Positions 1 to 8,404 of a stretch of DNA of 64,000 bases are shown here, piece by piece. Within the stretch, counting starts at the first letter, position 1. Every line of letters starts with the position of its first letter. A program made the position numbers and the translations under genes. The notes under the pieces were generated by a model, which saw only the letters and a program-made list of their open reading frames with translations, did not search any database and was not told where the DNA came from. Source of the DNA: Proluteimonas luteida. GTDB lineage: Bacteria > Pseudomonadota > Gammaproteobacteria > Xanthomonadales > Xanthomonadaceae. The stretch is from positions 87,604 to 151,603 of the forward strand of contig NZ_JAIWPT010000012.1 of the NCBI RefSeq assembly GCF_021191695.1, read 5' to 3'.

Positions 1-576
<576 letters not shown>

Positions 577-697
577 GGTGCGGAAGCTCGGGATCGGAGA
601 CGGGAACCGCGCAGTGTAGCCGAGCCTCGCCGGGGTGCCGGCGCCAGCTGCGGCACACGCCGCGTCTGGTATGCCGTTGTGGCCATCACGAGCGTTT

Positions 698-713
698 TGT
701 GACGAATGTCACC
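698..713. promoter_or_regulatory. Clp/CRP-type binding site upstream of the diguanylate cyclase gene
   Basis: TGTGA (698-702), six bases, then TCACC (709-713). This matches the CRP consensus TGTGA-N6-TCACA at 9 of 10 defined positions; the inner GTGAC/GTCAC arms are a perfect dyad. In Xanthomonas the CRP homologue Clp uses the same consensus and is switched off by cyclic di-GMP. The site lies about 150 bp before the GGDEF start and about 120 bp before glnS on the other side, so it could serve either gene. Binding is inferred. Confidence 0.55.
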
Positions 714-863
714 GGAATGTGGCATGTACATTGCTTGAATCGGGCAGGGGAACCGGGGGTGTCGAGTGCAGGCGAGGGAAGCGCTGGGTCGGAAGGCAGG
801 GATCGAGGCACCGCAGCCGGGGCGGGTGGGTGGCCGGACGATGCCGTCCCCGGAAATGCCGGC

Positions 864-3038
864 ATGCCGATGAATTCGACCCGCGCGATGCGTGGCCATG
901 CCTGGGCGCTGGCGGGGTGCCTGGTCGCGCTGCTGGGCCTGTTCGCGGCGCTGCTGGCCTCGACCCAGTTGCGCCCCGGCGAGCTGGTGCCGGTGGCGGT
1001 CACGCCGTTGGCGGGCGCCGCCGACGATCCCGGCGGCGATGTCTCGCGCACGCGGCTGCGGTTCGTGCTGCCCGCCGGCAGCGCCGACGGTGGCCGCTGG
1101 GCGGTCTGGATGCCGCGCGACCCCGCGGCGTCGCTGCAGTTGCACGACTCGCGGGGCTGGTCGAGCGAGGTGCTCGGGTTCTTCGCCTGGGGCCGCGACG
1201 AGGGCGTGCTGCCGACCGGGTACGGCTTCGTGCTGCCCGCAGGGCTGGAGGGGCCGGTCGAGCTGACGCTGGAGGTGCACGGACCGTCGCGCGCCGTGAT
1301 CAGTCCCGTGCTGGTCGCGCGCACGGCGGACATCCGCCGCATGGAGCGCTCCGGCGTGGCCCTGGCCGGTGCGGTCTATGGCGGGCTGCTGGTGCTCGCG
1401 GCGCTGGCGCTGGCGCTGGCCTACGCATCGCGCGACCGGGTGTTCCTCGCGCTGTTCGGCTTCATCGTCGTGCTGTTCCTGCTGCTGCTGGGTCTGAATG
1501 GCCATCTGTACGGGCTGCCGGGCTTGCGTGTGTTCGGCCACTGGGGCGTGCAGGGGTTGCTGACGCTGGTGCTGGGCTATACGGGCAGTTGGCTGTGGAT
1601 GGTCCGGATCTACGCGTTCCCCGGTGCGATGCCGGCGCGGTTCGCCGGACTGCTGCGTGGTGGCGCGATGCTGCTGGTCGTGCTGATGCTGCTGTGCCTG
1701 TTGAACCTGCCGGTGCTGGCAGCGCCGCTGCGGATGCTGACGACGCTGGCATGGGGCGTGGGCGGCCTGGCCGGCGTTGCGATGCTGGTCGATGCCGTCC
1801 GTCGTCGCATGTCGCTGGCATGGCTGCTGTTGTCGGTCTGTCTGCTGGGCCTGGTCAGCAGTGCCTGGATCGAACTGGCCGACAGCCGTCTGCTGCCCGA
1901 TGCGCCGGTGCTGCATCTGGTCTACCAGGGGCCCGCGGTCATCTTCGCATTGACCCTGGGCATGGCGCTGGTCGGGCGCATCGCCGACTACCGCGACCAG
2001 CGCGACCGCGACCGCCTGGCCCGCATGGAGACCGAGCGCCGCATGCGCTGGGAGGCGGGCCGAGCGGATCTGTCGACCGCGTTGCAGATGCGGCTGGGCG
2101 GGCTGGAAGCCACCGACATTCCGTCGCATGGCCTGCGGCTGATGATCGACCACCTGCTGCCGCTGGTGCCCAGCGACGCGTGCATCGTCGCCGCACACGG
2201 ATTCCACGGCCGCGACCACCTGCTGGTCGAGCCGCCCGGCATCCTGCATGCGGTCGGGTCGGAACTCGAGCGCCGTGGCCTGAACCTGCGTCGGCAGGCC
2301 ACCGGTGGGCTCGCCCTGCAGCAGCCGGTGGGCACGATGGCTGGCGCCCCGGGCGTCGCGGTCGAAGCCTTGTTGCCGTTGCCGGCCCGCGCGCCGGGCT
2401 GGGGCGTGCTGCTGCTCCGGCGCGCCGGCGGCGAGGGCTTCAGCGACGACGAGATGTCGATCGCCGGCGAACTGCTGCGGGTCACCCATCTGCATATCGA
2501 GCAGGCCATGGCCGCGATCCGGTTGCGCAGGTCGGCGGAGATGGACGCGCTGACCGGCAGCATGAACCGGCGCACCATCGACAGCTGGATCGAGCGTGCC
2601 TTCATCGAGGGCGCGCGCGACGGCCATCCGATCTCGGTGCTGTTCGTCGACCTGGACCACTTCAAGTCGGTCAACGACCGCTTCGGCCATGCCTGCGGCG
2701 ACGACTGCCTGCGGCACGTGGCGCAGGCGCTGCGCGGCGCCCTGCCCGAAGACGGCATGCTCGGCCGCTACGGCGGCGAGGAGTTCGTGGTCGTGCTGCC
2801 CGGCCTCGACGGCGCCGCGGCGCGAGTGATCGGCGAGCGCATGCGGGCCGCGGTCGAGAATCTCGAGGTCCGTCACGACGGCCTGCGGTTCGGCCTGACG
2901 GTGAGTATCGGCATCGCCACCCGCCATGCCGGCGAACGCACGCCGGCCGAGACGATCGCCCGCGCGGACAAGGCGCTGTACGCGGCCAAGCGCCAGGGCC
3001 GCAACTGCGTGCAGGCCGCGCCGGCCATCTTCAGCTGA
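864..3038 (+). CDS. membrane diguanylate cyclase with 7TM-DISM-type sensor and GGDEF domain
   Basis: Predicted 724-residue inner-membrane protein that makes cyclic di-GMP from two GTP. Order: one N-terminal membrane segment (about residues 9-30); a periplasmic region (about 40-160) like the 7TMR-DISM extracellular domain; seven or so hydrophobic helices (about 163-375); a linker that is GAF-like in length (about 415-555); and a C-terminal GGDEF domain with the intact signature GGEEF at residues 637-641. The residues before it read PEDG-MLGRY, so the usual RxxD product-inhibition site is missing. I chose ATG 864 because it puts the membrane segment at the N terminus; frame-compatible starts at 699 and 870 exist. 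A Clp-type box lies at 698-713. Confidence 0.85.
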   Translation: MPMNSTRAMRGHAWALAGCLVALLGLFAALLASTQLRPGELVPVAVTPLAGAADDPGGDVSRTRLRFVLPAGSADGGRWAVWMPRDPAASLQLHDSRGWSSEVLGFFAWGRDEGVLPTGYGFVLPAGLEGPVELTLEVHGPSRAVISPVLVARTADIRRMERSGVALAGAVYGGLLVLAALALALAYASRDRVFLALFGFIVVLFLLLLGLNGHLYGLPGLRVFGHWGVQGLLTLVLGYTGSWLWMVRIYAFPGAMPARFAGLLRGGAMLLVVLMLLCLLNLPVLAAPLRMLTTLAWGVGGLAGVAMLVDAVRRRMSLAWLLLSVCLLGLVSSAWIELADSRLLPDAPVLHLVYQGPAVIFALTLGMALVGRIADYRDQRDRDRLARMETERRMRWEAGRADLSTALQMRLGGLEATDIPSHGLRLMIDHLLPLVPSDACIVAAHGFHGRDHLLVEPPGILHAVGSELERRGLNLRRQATGGLALQQPVGTMAGAPGVAVEALLPLPARAPGWGVLLLRRAGGEGFSDDEMSIAGELLRVTHLHIEQAMAAIRLRRSAEMDALTGSMNRRTIDSWIERAFIEGARDGHPISVLFVDLDHFKSVNDRFGHACGDDCLRHVAQALRGALPEDGMLGRYGGEEFVVVLPGLDGAAARVIGERMRAAVENLEVRHDGLRFGLTVSIGIATRHAGERTPAETIARADKALYAAKRQGRNCVQAAPAIFS

Positions 3039-3150
3039 GCAGGACGCCGGACACATGCGCCCGGCGGCCGGCAGCACGCATCCGCCCTTGAAGCCTGCCG
3101 GCGTGCCCGCATGCTGACAGGGCGCAGTCCCGCGCGACCAGGAGACCGGC

Positions 3151-3801
3151 ATGTTGGGAATCGGAGCATGGAAACAGCGGTTGCCGCAGCCGCAGGACGC
3201 CTTGCCCGGCCGCGACACGCCGCTGCCGCTGCACAACGTGCATGCGGTCAACGGCCAGCCGCTGCGCGGCGATTTCGACGGGCTCGAACGCGTGCTGTTC
3301 GGCATGGGCTGCTTCTGGGGCGCCGAACGCAAGTTCTGGCCGCTGCCGGGCGTGGTCACGACCGCGGTCGGCTATGCCGGTGGCGTGACCCCGAACCCGA
3401 CCTATCGCGAGGTCTGCTCCGGCCGGACCGGGCATGCCGAGATCGTGCTGGTGGTCTACGACCCGGCGCGCATCGCCTTCGAGACCCTGCTGCAGACCTT
3501 CTGGGAAAACCACGACCCGACCCAGGGCATGCGCCAGGGCAACGATGTCGGCACCCAGTACCGCTCGGCGCTGTATTGCACCACGCCGGCGCAGTTCGCG
3601 CTGGCCACGCGCAGCCGCGATGCCTACCAGGCGCGGCTGCAGGCGGCTGGCCTGCCGGCGATCACGACCGAGCTGCGCGAGGACGCGCCGCCGTTCTACT
3701 ACGCCGAGGACGAGCACCAGCAGTACCTGCACAAGCATCCGGGTGGCTATTGCGGACTGGGTGGAACCGGTGTGGCCTGTCCGGTCGGACTGACGCTGTA
3801 G
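3151..3801 (+). CDS. msrA: peptide-methionine (S)-S-oxide reductase MsrA
   Basis: Repairs oxidised proteins by reducing the S-epimer of methionine sulfoxide, using thioredoxin. The 216-residue protein is the long MsrA form, with an N-terminal extension of about 45 residues before the catalytic motif GCFWGAE; the nucleophile is Cys54. The conserved GYAGG and the C-terminal [14 protein letters not shown], which holds candidate resolving cysteines, are present. ATG 3151 has an AGGAG ribosome site a few bases upstream. It is a single gene followed by a strong hairpin, and lies close to the peroxide-defence operon, which fits an oxidative-stress role; joint regulation is not shown. Confidence 0.96.
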   Translation: MLGIGAWKQRLPQPQDALPGRDTPLPLHNVHAVNGQPLRGDFDGLERVLFGMGCFWGAERKFWPLPGVVTTAVGYAGGVTPNPTYREVCSGRTGHAEIVLVVYDPARIAFETLLQTFWENHDPTQGMRQGNDVGTQYRSALYCTTPAQFALATRSRDAYQARLQAAGLPAITTELREDAPPFYYAEDEHQQYLHKHPGGYCGLGGTGVACPVGLTL

Positions 3802-3810
3802 CCGGCACGC

Positions 3811-3840
3811 ACTGCGGCGGCCATGTGTGGCTGCCGCAGT
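3811..3840. terminator. hairpin between convergent msrA and rnk
   Basis: A 13-bp stem (3811-3823 with 3828-3840, one G-U pair on the + transcript) closes a TGTG loop just after the msrA stop. There is no T run, so a strong intrinsic terminator is not certain. Being symmetrical it could serve both converging transcripts. The rest of 3841-4012 shows nothing else I can name. Confidence 0.5.
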
Positions 3841-4012
3841 TGTCGCCGCTGCGTTCGATGCGTCCGCCCGTCAAGGGCGCCGTGCGCGCAGCCCTGTTGC
3901 CTGCGCCGTCGTGCGCTGGTGTCCCGGGCGCGCGGCTGCCGGCGATGGCGTGGCAGCCGTGTGGTTGCCGGCTGTCGTGCCCGGCTGTTGCCGCGTGGCT
4001 TCGTCGCCGCGG

Positions 4013-4438
4013 TCAGGTGGCGGCCGGCGTCACCGCGGTCACGCGCAGGCGCAGCGTGCGCCCCCCGCTGGCGGGCCAGTCGATCTGCTGGCCGACAGAC
4101 AGGCCGAGCAGGGCGCTGCCCACGGGTGCGAGCACCGACACGCGGCCGGTGTCGACATCGGCCTCGTGCGGGTAGACCAGGGTCAGGGCGTGCGCGGCGC
4201 CGTCGTGTTCGTCGACGCATTCGACGGTACTGTGCATGCCGACCACGTCGGCGGGTACCTCGCCGGGCGGCAGGACGTCGGCGCGGTCGAGTTCGCGCTG
4301 CAGCGCGGCCGCCGCGGCGTTGCCGCGCAGGGCCGGTGCGTCGAGCATGGCCTCCAGGCGGGCGACGTCGTGCGCGGAAATGCGGATGGCGGGGGTGGCA
4401 CTCGACGGCGGCAGGCCGCTCTGGGATTGCGATGACAT
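4013..4438 (-). CDS. rnk: Rnk-type regulator of nucleoside diphosphate kinase (GreA/GreB C-terminal fold)
   Basis: A 141-residue protein with a short N-terminal helical region and a C-terminal GreA/GreB-like domain. Key pieces are the LVYPHEAD segment, then GRVSVLAPVGSALLGL and the final IDWP...LRVTAV strand. Members of this family bind RNA polymerase near the secondary channel, and E. coli Rnk affects nucleoside diphosphate kinase levels. ATG 4438 has AGGAG at a good distance (complement of 4446-4450). It lies 87 bp downstream of oxyR on the same strand, but a terminator sits between them, so it is probably transcribed separately. Confidence 0.85.
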   Translation of the reverse strand: MSSQSQSGLPPSSATPAIRISAHDVARLEAMLDAPALRGNAAAAALQRELDRADVLPPGEVPADVVGMHSTVECVDEHDGAAHALTLVYPHEADVDTGRVSVLAPVGSALLGLSVGQQIDWPASGGRTLRLRVTAVTPAAT

Positions 4439-4457
4439 CGGGATCTCCTCGTGGATG

Positions 4458-4484
4458 CAAAGAAAAGCGGCGCAGGGCGCCGCT
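4458..4484 (-). terminator. intrinsic terminator of oxyR
   Basis: An 8-bp GC stem, AGCGGCGC (4466-4473) with GCGCCGCT (4477-4484), loop of three. Read on the minus strand it is followed by TTTTCTTT. This is a typical Rho-independent terminator ending the ahpC-ahpF-oxyR transcript before rnk. Confidence 0.8.
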
Positions 4485-4525
4485 CGAGGAGATTGTGCCG
4501 GGAATGCAGCCCGTGCGCGATGGCG

Positions 4526-5443
4526 TCAGTCCTGCGCAGGCATGCGCAGCAGATCCGCCGGCAATGCCCTGAACAGCCCGGCCAGGTCGCCGAGGAAGGC
4601 CGACATCGCCGAACTCCGGCGCCAGACCATCGCGATGCGCCGGCTGGGCGGCGGGTCGTCGGCGAAACCGACCAGGCGGATGTCCGGCGACTGCGCCACC
4701 GGCGGCTGCACCGCCAGCATCGGCAGCAGGGTCACGCCGACATTGGCGGCGACCATCTGCCGCAGGGTCTCCAGGCTGGTGGCCTGGAAGCCGGATTTCT
4801 CGCTGGCCCCGGCCAGGTGGCAGACGTCCAGCGCCTGGTCGCGCAGGCAGTGGCCGTCCTCGAGCAGCAGCAGGCGCTGGTCGGAGAGGTCAGCCAGCCG
4901 CAGGGGGGCATGGCCCGCAAGCGGATGATGGTCCGGCACCGCGAGTACGAACGGTTCCTCGAACAGCGGCTCGATGTGCAGATGTTCGTCGTGGACCGGC
5001 AGCGCCAGCAGCGCGGCATCCAGCCGGCCCTCGCGCAGTTGCGCCAGCAGCACGTCGCTCTTCTCCTCGATCAGCAGCAATTCCAGCTGCGGAAAGCGCG
5101 TGCGGATCGCCGGCACCACGTGCGGTAGCAGGTAGGGCCCCAGCGTCGGGAACATGCCCAGGCGCAGGGTGCCGGCTTCGGGATCCATGTTGCGTCGCGC
5201 GGCTTCCTTCATCTGCTCGACGTCGCCGACGATGCGACGCGCGCGCTCGGCCACCAGCAGGCCGGTCGGCGTCAGCATGACCTTGCGCGGCGCGCGCTCG
5301 ACCAGTGGCGCGCCGAGTTCCTCCTCGAGCTTGCGGATCTGCGTCGACAGCGTCGGCTGGCTGACGAAGCAGGCCGCGGCGGCACGGCCGAAATGAAGGT
5401 GGTCGGCCAGCGCGACGAAGTACTTCAGGTCGCGCAGGTTCAC
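4526..5443 (-). CDS. oxyR: OxyR, peroxide-sensing LysR-family regulator
   Basis: A 305-residue LysR-type transcription factor. It has an N-terminal winged helix-turn-helix (about residues 1-60; FVSQPTLSTQIRKLEEELG) and a C-terminal sensor domain. From the GTG start at 5443 the two cysteines in GHCLRDQALDVC fall at residues 199 and 208, the same numbers as the peroxide-reactive pair of E. coli OxyR. This and an AAGG ribosome site six bases upstream are why I prefer GTG 5443 to a longer frame starting at 5467. It is the third gene of the ahpC-ahpF-oxyR cluster, 88 bp after ahpF, an arrangement known in Xanthomonas. A matching operator lies upstream of ahpC. Confidence 0.96.
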   Translation of the reverse strand: MNLRDLKYFVALADHLHFGRAAAACFVSQPTLSTQIRKLEEELGAPLVERAPRKVMLTPTGLLVAERARRIVGDVEQMKEAARRNMDPEAGTLRLGMFPTLGPYLLPHVVPAIRTRFPQLELLLIEEKSDVLLAQLREGRLDAALLALPVHDEHLHIEPLFEEPFVLAVPDHHPLAGHAPLRLADLSDQRLLLLEDGHCLRDQALDVCHLAGASEKSGFQATSLETLRQMVAANVGVTLLPMLAVQPPVAQSPDIRLVGFADDPPPSRRIAMVWRRSSAMSAFLGDLAGLFRALPADLLRMPAQD

Positions 5444-5531
5444 CGGTGGCCTTCCAGCGACAGGCAACGGCGGAAGCCTGCCGGCGATTGGCGCCGGCAG
5501 GCGATCCGGGGGGGCGTTGCGCCGCGGCCGC

Positions 5532-7115
5532 TCACGCGGCCTCGGTTTCGGCCTGGACCGGCGCGGAGGCGCGGATCAGGTGGTCGAACGCGCCCAGCGC
5601 CGCCTTCGAGCCTTCGCCCATCGCGATGACGATCTGCTTGTAGGGCACGATGGTGGCGTCGCCGGCTGCGAACACGCCCGGCACCGAGGTCTGGCCGCGC
5701 GCGTCGACGACGATCTCGCCGCGCGGCGACAGCTCGACCACACCCTTGAGCCATTCGGTATTGGGCAGCAGGCCGATCTGCACGAACACGCCCTCCAGCT
5801 CGAGCCGGTGGCTGTCGCCGCCAACCCGGTCCCTGTACACCAGGCCATTGACCCGGTTGCCATCGCCCAGCACCTCGGTGGTCTGCGCGCTGGTGATGAT
5901 GCGCACGTTGGGCAGGCTGCGCAGCTTGCGCTGCAGCACCTCGTCGGCGCGCAGCTGCGCGTCGTACTCGATCAGGGTCACATGGGCCACGATGCCGGCC
6001 AGGTCGATCGCCGCTTCGACGCCGGAGTTGCCGCCGCCGATCACCGCCACGCGCTTGCCCTTGAACAGCGGACCGTCGCAGTGCGGGCAGTAGGCAACGC
6101 CCTTGTTGCGGTACTGGTCCTCGCCGGGCACGTTCATCTGCCGCCAGCGCGCGCCGGTGGACAGGATCACGGTCCTGGACTTCAGCGACGCGCCGTTCTC
6201 GAGCTTGACCTCGATCAGGCCGTCGTCGCCGGCCGGGGCCAGCTGCGTCGCACGCTGCAGGTTCATGATGTCGACCTCGTACTCGCGCACGTGCTGCTCC
6301 AGCGCGGCCGCCAGCTTCGGTCCCTCGGTCGCCTTGACCGAGATGAAGTTCTCGATCGCCATGGTGTCGAGCACCTGGCCGCCGAAGCGCTCGGCGGCGA
6401 CGCCGGTGCGGATGCCCTTGCGCGCGGCGTACACGGCCGCCGCGGCGCCGGCGGGGCCGCCGCCGACCACCAGCACGTCGAAGGCATCCTTCTGCGCGAT
6501 CTTCGCCGCCTCGCGCGCCGCGGCGCCGGTGTCGAGCTTGGCGACGATCTGCTCCAGCGTCATCCGGCCCTGGTCGAACGGCTGGCCGTTGAGGAACACC
6601 GTCGGCACCGACATGATCTCGCGCGCCTCGACCTCGTCCTGGAACAGCGCGCCGTCGATCGCGGTATGGCGGATGCGCGGATTCAGCACCGCGGCCAGGT
6701 TCAGCGCCTGCACCACGTCCGGGCAGTTCTGGCACGACAGCGAATAGTAGGTCTCGAAGTCGTAGTCGCCCTCGAGCGCGGCGACCTGCTCCAGCGTCTC
6801 CTGCGCGGCCTTCGACGGGTGGCCGCCGACCTGCAGCAGGGCGAGGACCAGCGACGTGAACTCGTGGCCCATTGGCAGGCCGGCGAAGCGCAGGTGGATG
6901 TCGTGGCCGGGCGAGGTCAGCGCGAACGACGGGCGGCGTGCATCGTCGCCGCCGGTGTCGACGGTGATCTTCGGGCTGGCGTCCTTGAGGTCGTCGAGCA
7001 GGGACAGCAGTTCGCGCGATTTCTCGCCGTCATCGATCGAGGCGATGATGTGGATCGGGCGCTTGGCGCGCTCCAGGTAGCCCTTGAGCTGGGCTTTGAG
7101 ATCGGCTTCCAACAT
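5532..7115 (-). CDS. ahpF: alkyl hydroperoxide reductase subunit F
   Basis: A 527-residue flavoprotein that passes electrons from NADH to AhpC. Order: an N-terminal double thioredoxin-fold domain with the CxxC pair in [10 protein letters not shown]; an FAD-binding domain (VVGGGPAG); the redox CxxC in YCPHCDGP; an NAD-binding motif (VIGGGNSG); and the C-terminal FAD motif ending in AAGDA. Both disulfide centres are intact. ATG 7115 has an AGGAG site. It follows ahpC by 218 bp; that gap holds a long hairpin that may lower ahpF relative to ahpC. Confidence 0.98.
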   Translation of the reverse strand: MLEADLKAQLKGYLERAKRPIHIIASIDDGEKSRELLSLLDDLKDASPKITVDTGGDDARRPSFALTSPGHDIHLRFAGLPMGHEFTSLVLALLQVGGHPSKAAQETLEQVAALEGDYDFETYYSLSCQNCPDVVQALNLAAVLNPRIRHTAIDGALFQDEVEAREIMSVPTVFLNGQPFDQGRMTLEQIVAKLDTGAAAREAAKIAQKDAFDVLVVGGGPAGAAAAVYAARKGIRTGVAAERFGGQVLDTMAIENFISVKATEGPKLAAALEQHVREYEVDIMNLQRATQLAPAGDDGLIEVKLENGASLKSRTVILSTGARWRQMNVPGEDQYRNKGVAYCPHCDGPLFKGKRVAVIGGGNSGVEAAIDLAGIVAHVTLIEYDAQLRADEVLQRKLRSLPNVRIITSAQTTEVLGDGNRVNGLVYRDRVGGDSHRLELEGVFVQIGLLPNTEWLKGVVELSPRGEIVVDARGQTSVPGVFAAGDATIVPYKQIVIAMGEGSKAALGAFDHLIRASAPVQAETEAA

Positions 7116-7185
7116 GGACTGCTCCTGACATCGGGGTTGGGGTGCCCGTGACGCGTCGCCAGGCGGCGCATCCGGGAGGGGGAGA

Positions 7186-7232
7186 GGGGTGAACCGCAAC
7201 CTGCATCGGCGATGCCGGCTCCGGTTCACCCC
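7186..7232 (-). promoter_or_regulatory. ahpC-ahpF intercistronic hairpin
   Basis: GGGGTGAACCG (7186-7196) pairs perfectly with CGGTTCACCCC (7222-7232), and a second small stem (7203-7207 with 7211-7215) sits inside. It lies between ahpC and ahpF with no T run after it. It could be a partial terminator or an RNA-stabilising structure behind ahpC; which is not decidable from sequence. Confidence 0.5.
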
Positions 7233-7333
7233 CATCCGCCGCGACGCGGGGATGGGGATGGCGCGCACCGTGGCGTCGTGGCCCGGTGCGCGCGGTCGGG
7301 GGAAGCGTGGCGTCCCCGGATCCGGTCCGTGGA

Positions 7334-7897
7334 TCAGATCTTGCCGACCAGGTCCAGCGACGGCGCCAGGGTCTTCTCGCCTTCCTTCCACTTGGCCGGG
7401 CAGACCTCGTTCGGGTGGGCGGCGACGTACTGCGCGGCCTTGAGCTTGCGCAGGGTTTCGGAGATGTCGCGGGCGATGGCGTTGTCGTGGATTTCCAGGG
7501 TCTTGATCACGCCGTCCGGGTTGACGATGAAGGTGCCGCGCAGCGCCAGGCCTTCTTCCGGGATGTAGACGTCGAACGCCTTGGTCAGCTGGTGGGTCGG
7601 ATCGCCGACCAGCGGGAACTGGGCCTTGCCGACCGCCGGCGAGGTCTCGTGCCAGACCTTGTGCGAGAAGTGGGTGTCGGTGGTGACGATGTAGACCTCG
7701 GCGCCGGCCTTCTGGAACTCGGCGTAGTTGTCGGCGGCGTCCTCGACCTCGGTCGGGCAGTTGAAGGTGAAGGCGGCCGGCATGAAGATCACGACCGACC
7801 ACTTGCCCTTCAGGCTGTCGTTGGTGACTTCGATGAACTCGCCGTTCTGGAATGCGGTGGTCTTGAACGGCTGGACTTCGGTGTTGATGAGGGACAT
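7334..7897 (-). CDS. ahpC: alkyl hydroperoxide reductase subunit C (2-Cys peroxiredoxin)
   Basis: A 187-residue peroxiredoxin that reduces hydrogen peroxide and organic hydroperoxides in the cytoplasm. The peroxidatic cysteine is Cys47 in FTFNCPTE and the resolving cysteine is Cys166 in NEVCPAKW; length and both motifs match the AhpC family. ATG 7897 has a clear AGGAG site. It is first in ahpC-ahpF-oxyR and is preceded by an OxyR-type operator at 7994-8030. Confidence 0.98.
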   Translation of the reverse strand: MSLINTEVQPFKTTAFQNGEFIEVTNDSLKGKWSVVIFMPAAFTFNCPTEVEDAADNYAEFQKAGAEVYIVTTDTHFSHKVWHETSPAVGKAQFPLVGDPTHQLTKAFDVYIPEEGLALRGTFIVNPDGVIKTLEIHDNAIARDISETLRKLKAAQYVAAHPNEVCPAKWKEGEKTLAPSLDLVGKI

Positions 7898-7964
7898 GGA
7901 AACTCCTGCAGGAAGGGGAGGCGGAACGGTCGGAACCGTCGGGCCGGGGTGCCGGCTGGGGAGA

Positions 7965-7993
7965 AGCTTAGATGGCGCCTATCGATATGTAAA
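7965..7993 (-). promoter_or_regulatory. ahpC: candidate ahpC promoter
   Basis: On the minus strand TTTACA (7988-7993) is a 5/6 match to a -35 box. After 17 bp comes TAAGCT (7965-7970), a poor -10 box. The -35 directly abuts the OxyR operator, the normal geometry for OxyR activation, and a weak -10 is common in activated promoters. The resulting leader would be about 60 nt. Confidence 0.4.
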
Positions 7994-8030
7994 ATCGATA
8001 ATAGATATTCTATCGATAGACCTTGACTAT
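7994..8030. promoter_or_regulatory. OxyR operator upstream of ahpC
   Basis: Four blocks with seven-base spacing: ATCG (7994), ATAT (8005), ATAG (8016), CTAT (8027). The OxyR consensus is ATAG-N7-CTAT-N7-ATAG-N7-CTAT, so the blocks score 3/4, 3/4, 4/4 and 4/4 with exact spacing over 37 bp. The region is strikingly AT-rich in a GC-rich chromosome. It sits 97 bp before the ahpC start. Confidence 0.75.
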
Positions 8031-8255
8031 CGGTATGCGATTGGAAATTTCAATGGCCTGGACCGCGATCCGGACTTGCAATCATTGGTGCGCTGCAGCA
8101 ATATCGATGGCAAGGGATCGCGCAGGTGCTCTCGCAACATCGGACACCCGGCGCGCTCCAGGCGGCCCAGGCCGCACACCCGGTTCCGTGTCCGTACCTC
8201 CCTCCCACACGCGTCACGGAATTTTGAAGGCGGCTTCGGCCGCCTTCATTTTTTT
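8031..8255 (+). ncRNA. candidate small RNA divergent from ahpC, ending in an intrinsic terminator
   Basis: The 507-bp gap 7898-8404 between ahpC and prmC holds no convincing gene on the + strand. It nevertheless contains a strong + strand terminator at 8226-8255. Upstream lie a hairpin CGGACAC (8141-8147)/GTGTCCG (8188-8194) with an inner stem GCGGC/GCCGC (8162-8166/8171-8175), then an unpaired C-rich stretch CCTCCCTCCC (about 8197-8206), then the terminator. This is the architecture of a trans-acting small RNA with an anti-Shine-Dalgarno loop. The 5' end is unknown: a TTGACT (8023-8028) overlaps the OxyR box but I see no good -10. Nothing else is evident in 8256-8404. Confidence 0.45.
8226..8255 (+). 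terminator. strong intrinsic terminator with no upstream gene
   Basis: Perfect 9-bp stem GAAGGCGGC (8226-8234) / GCCGCCTTC (8239-8247) closed by the stable TTCG tetraloop and followed by ATTTTTTT. The T run is only on the + strand side, so it ends rightward transcripts. The only rightward candidate upstream is the proposed small RNA. Confidence 0.9.
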
Positions 8256-8404
8256 GTGGCCTGCCGCCGATGGCGGCGACCCTTCGGGCCAACGCTTGCG
8301 CGATGCCGGAAACCGCTCCCGGCTTTCTTGTGGCGCGGTATCCACGGCCGCTCCCCGTCAGGCCGCCGCCGCATCCGTTCCGTGCGCGGCTACGATGTGC
8401 GGCC

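Noticed and set aside
5444..5467. Eight-codon longer OxyR starting upstream.
   Set aside because: GTG 5443 has the better ribosome site and puts the redox cysteines at 199 and 208 as in E. coli OxyR.
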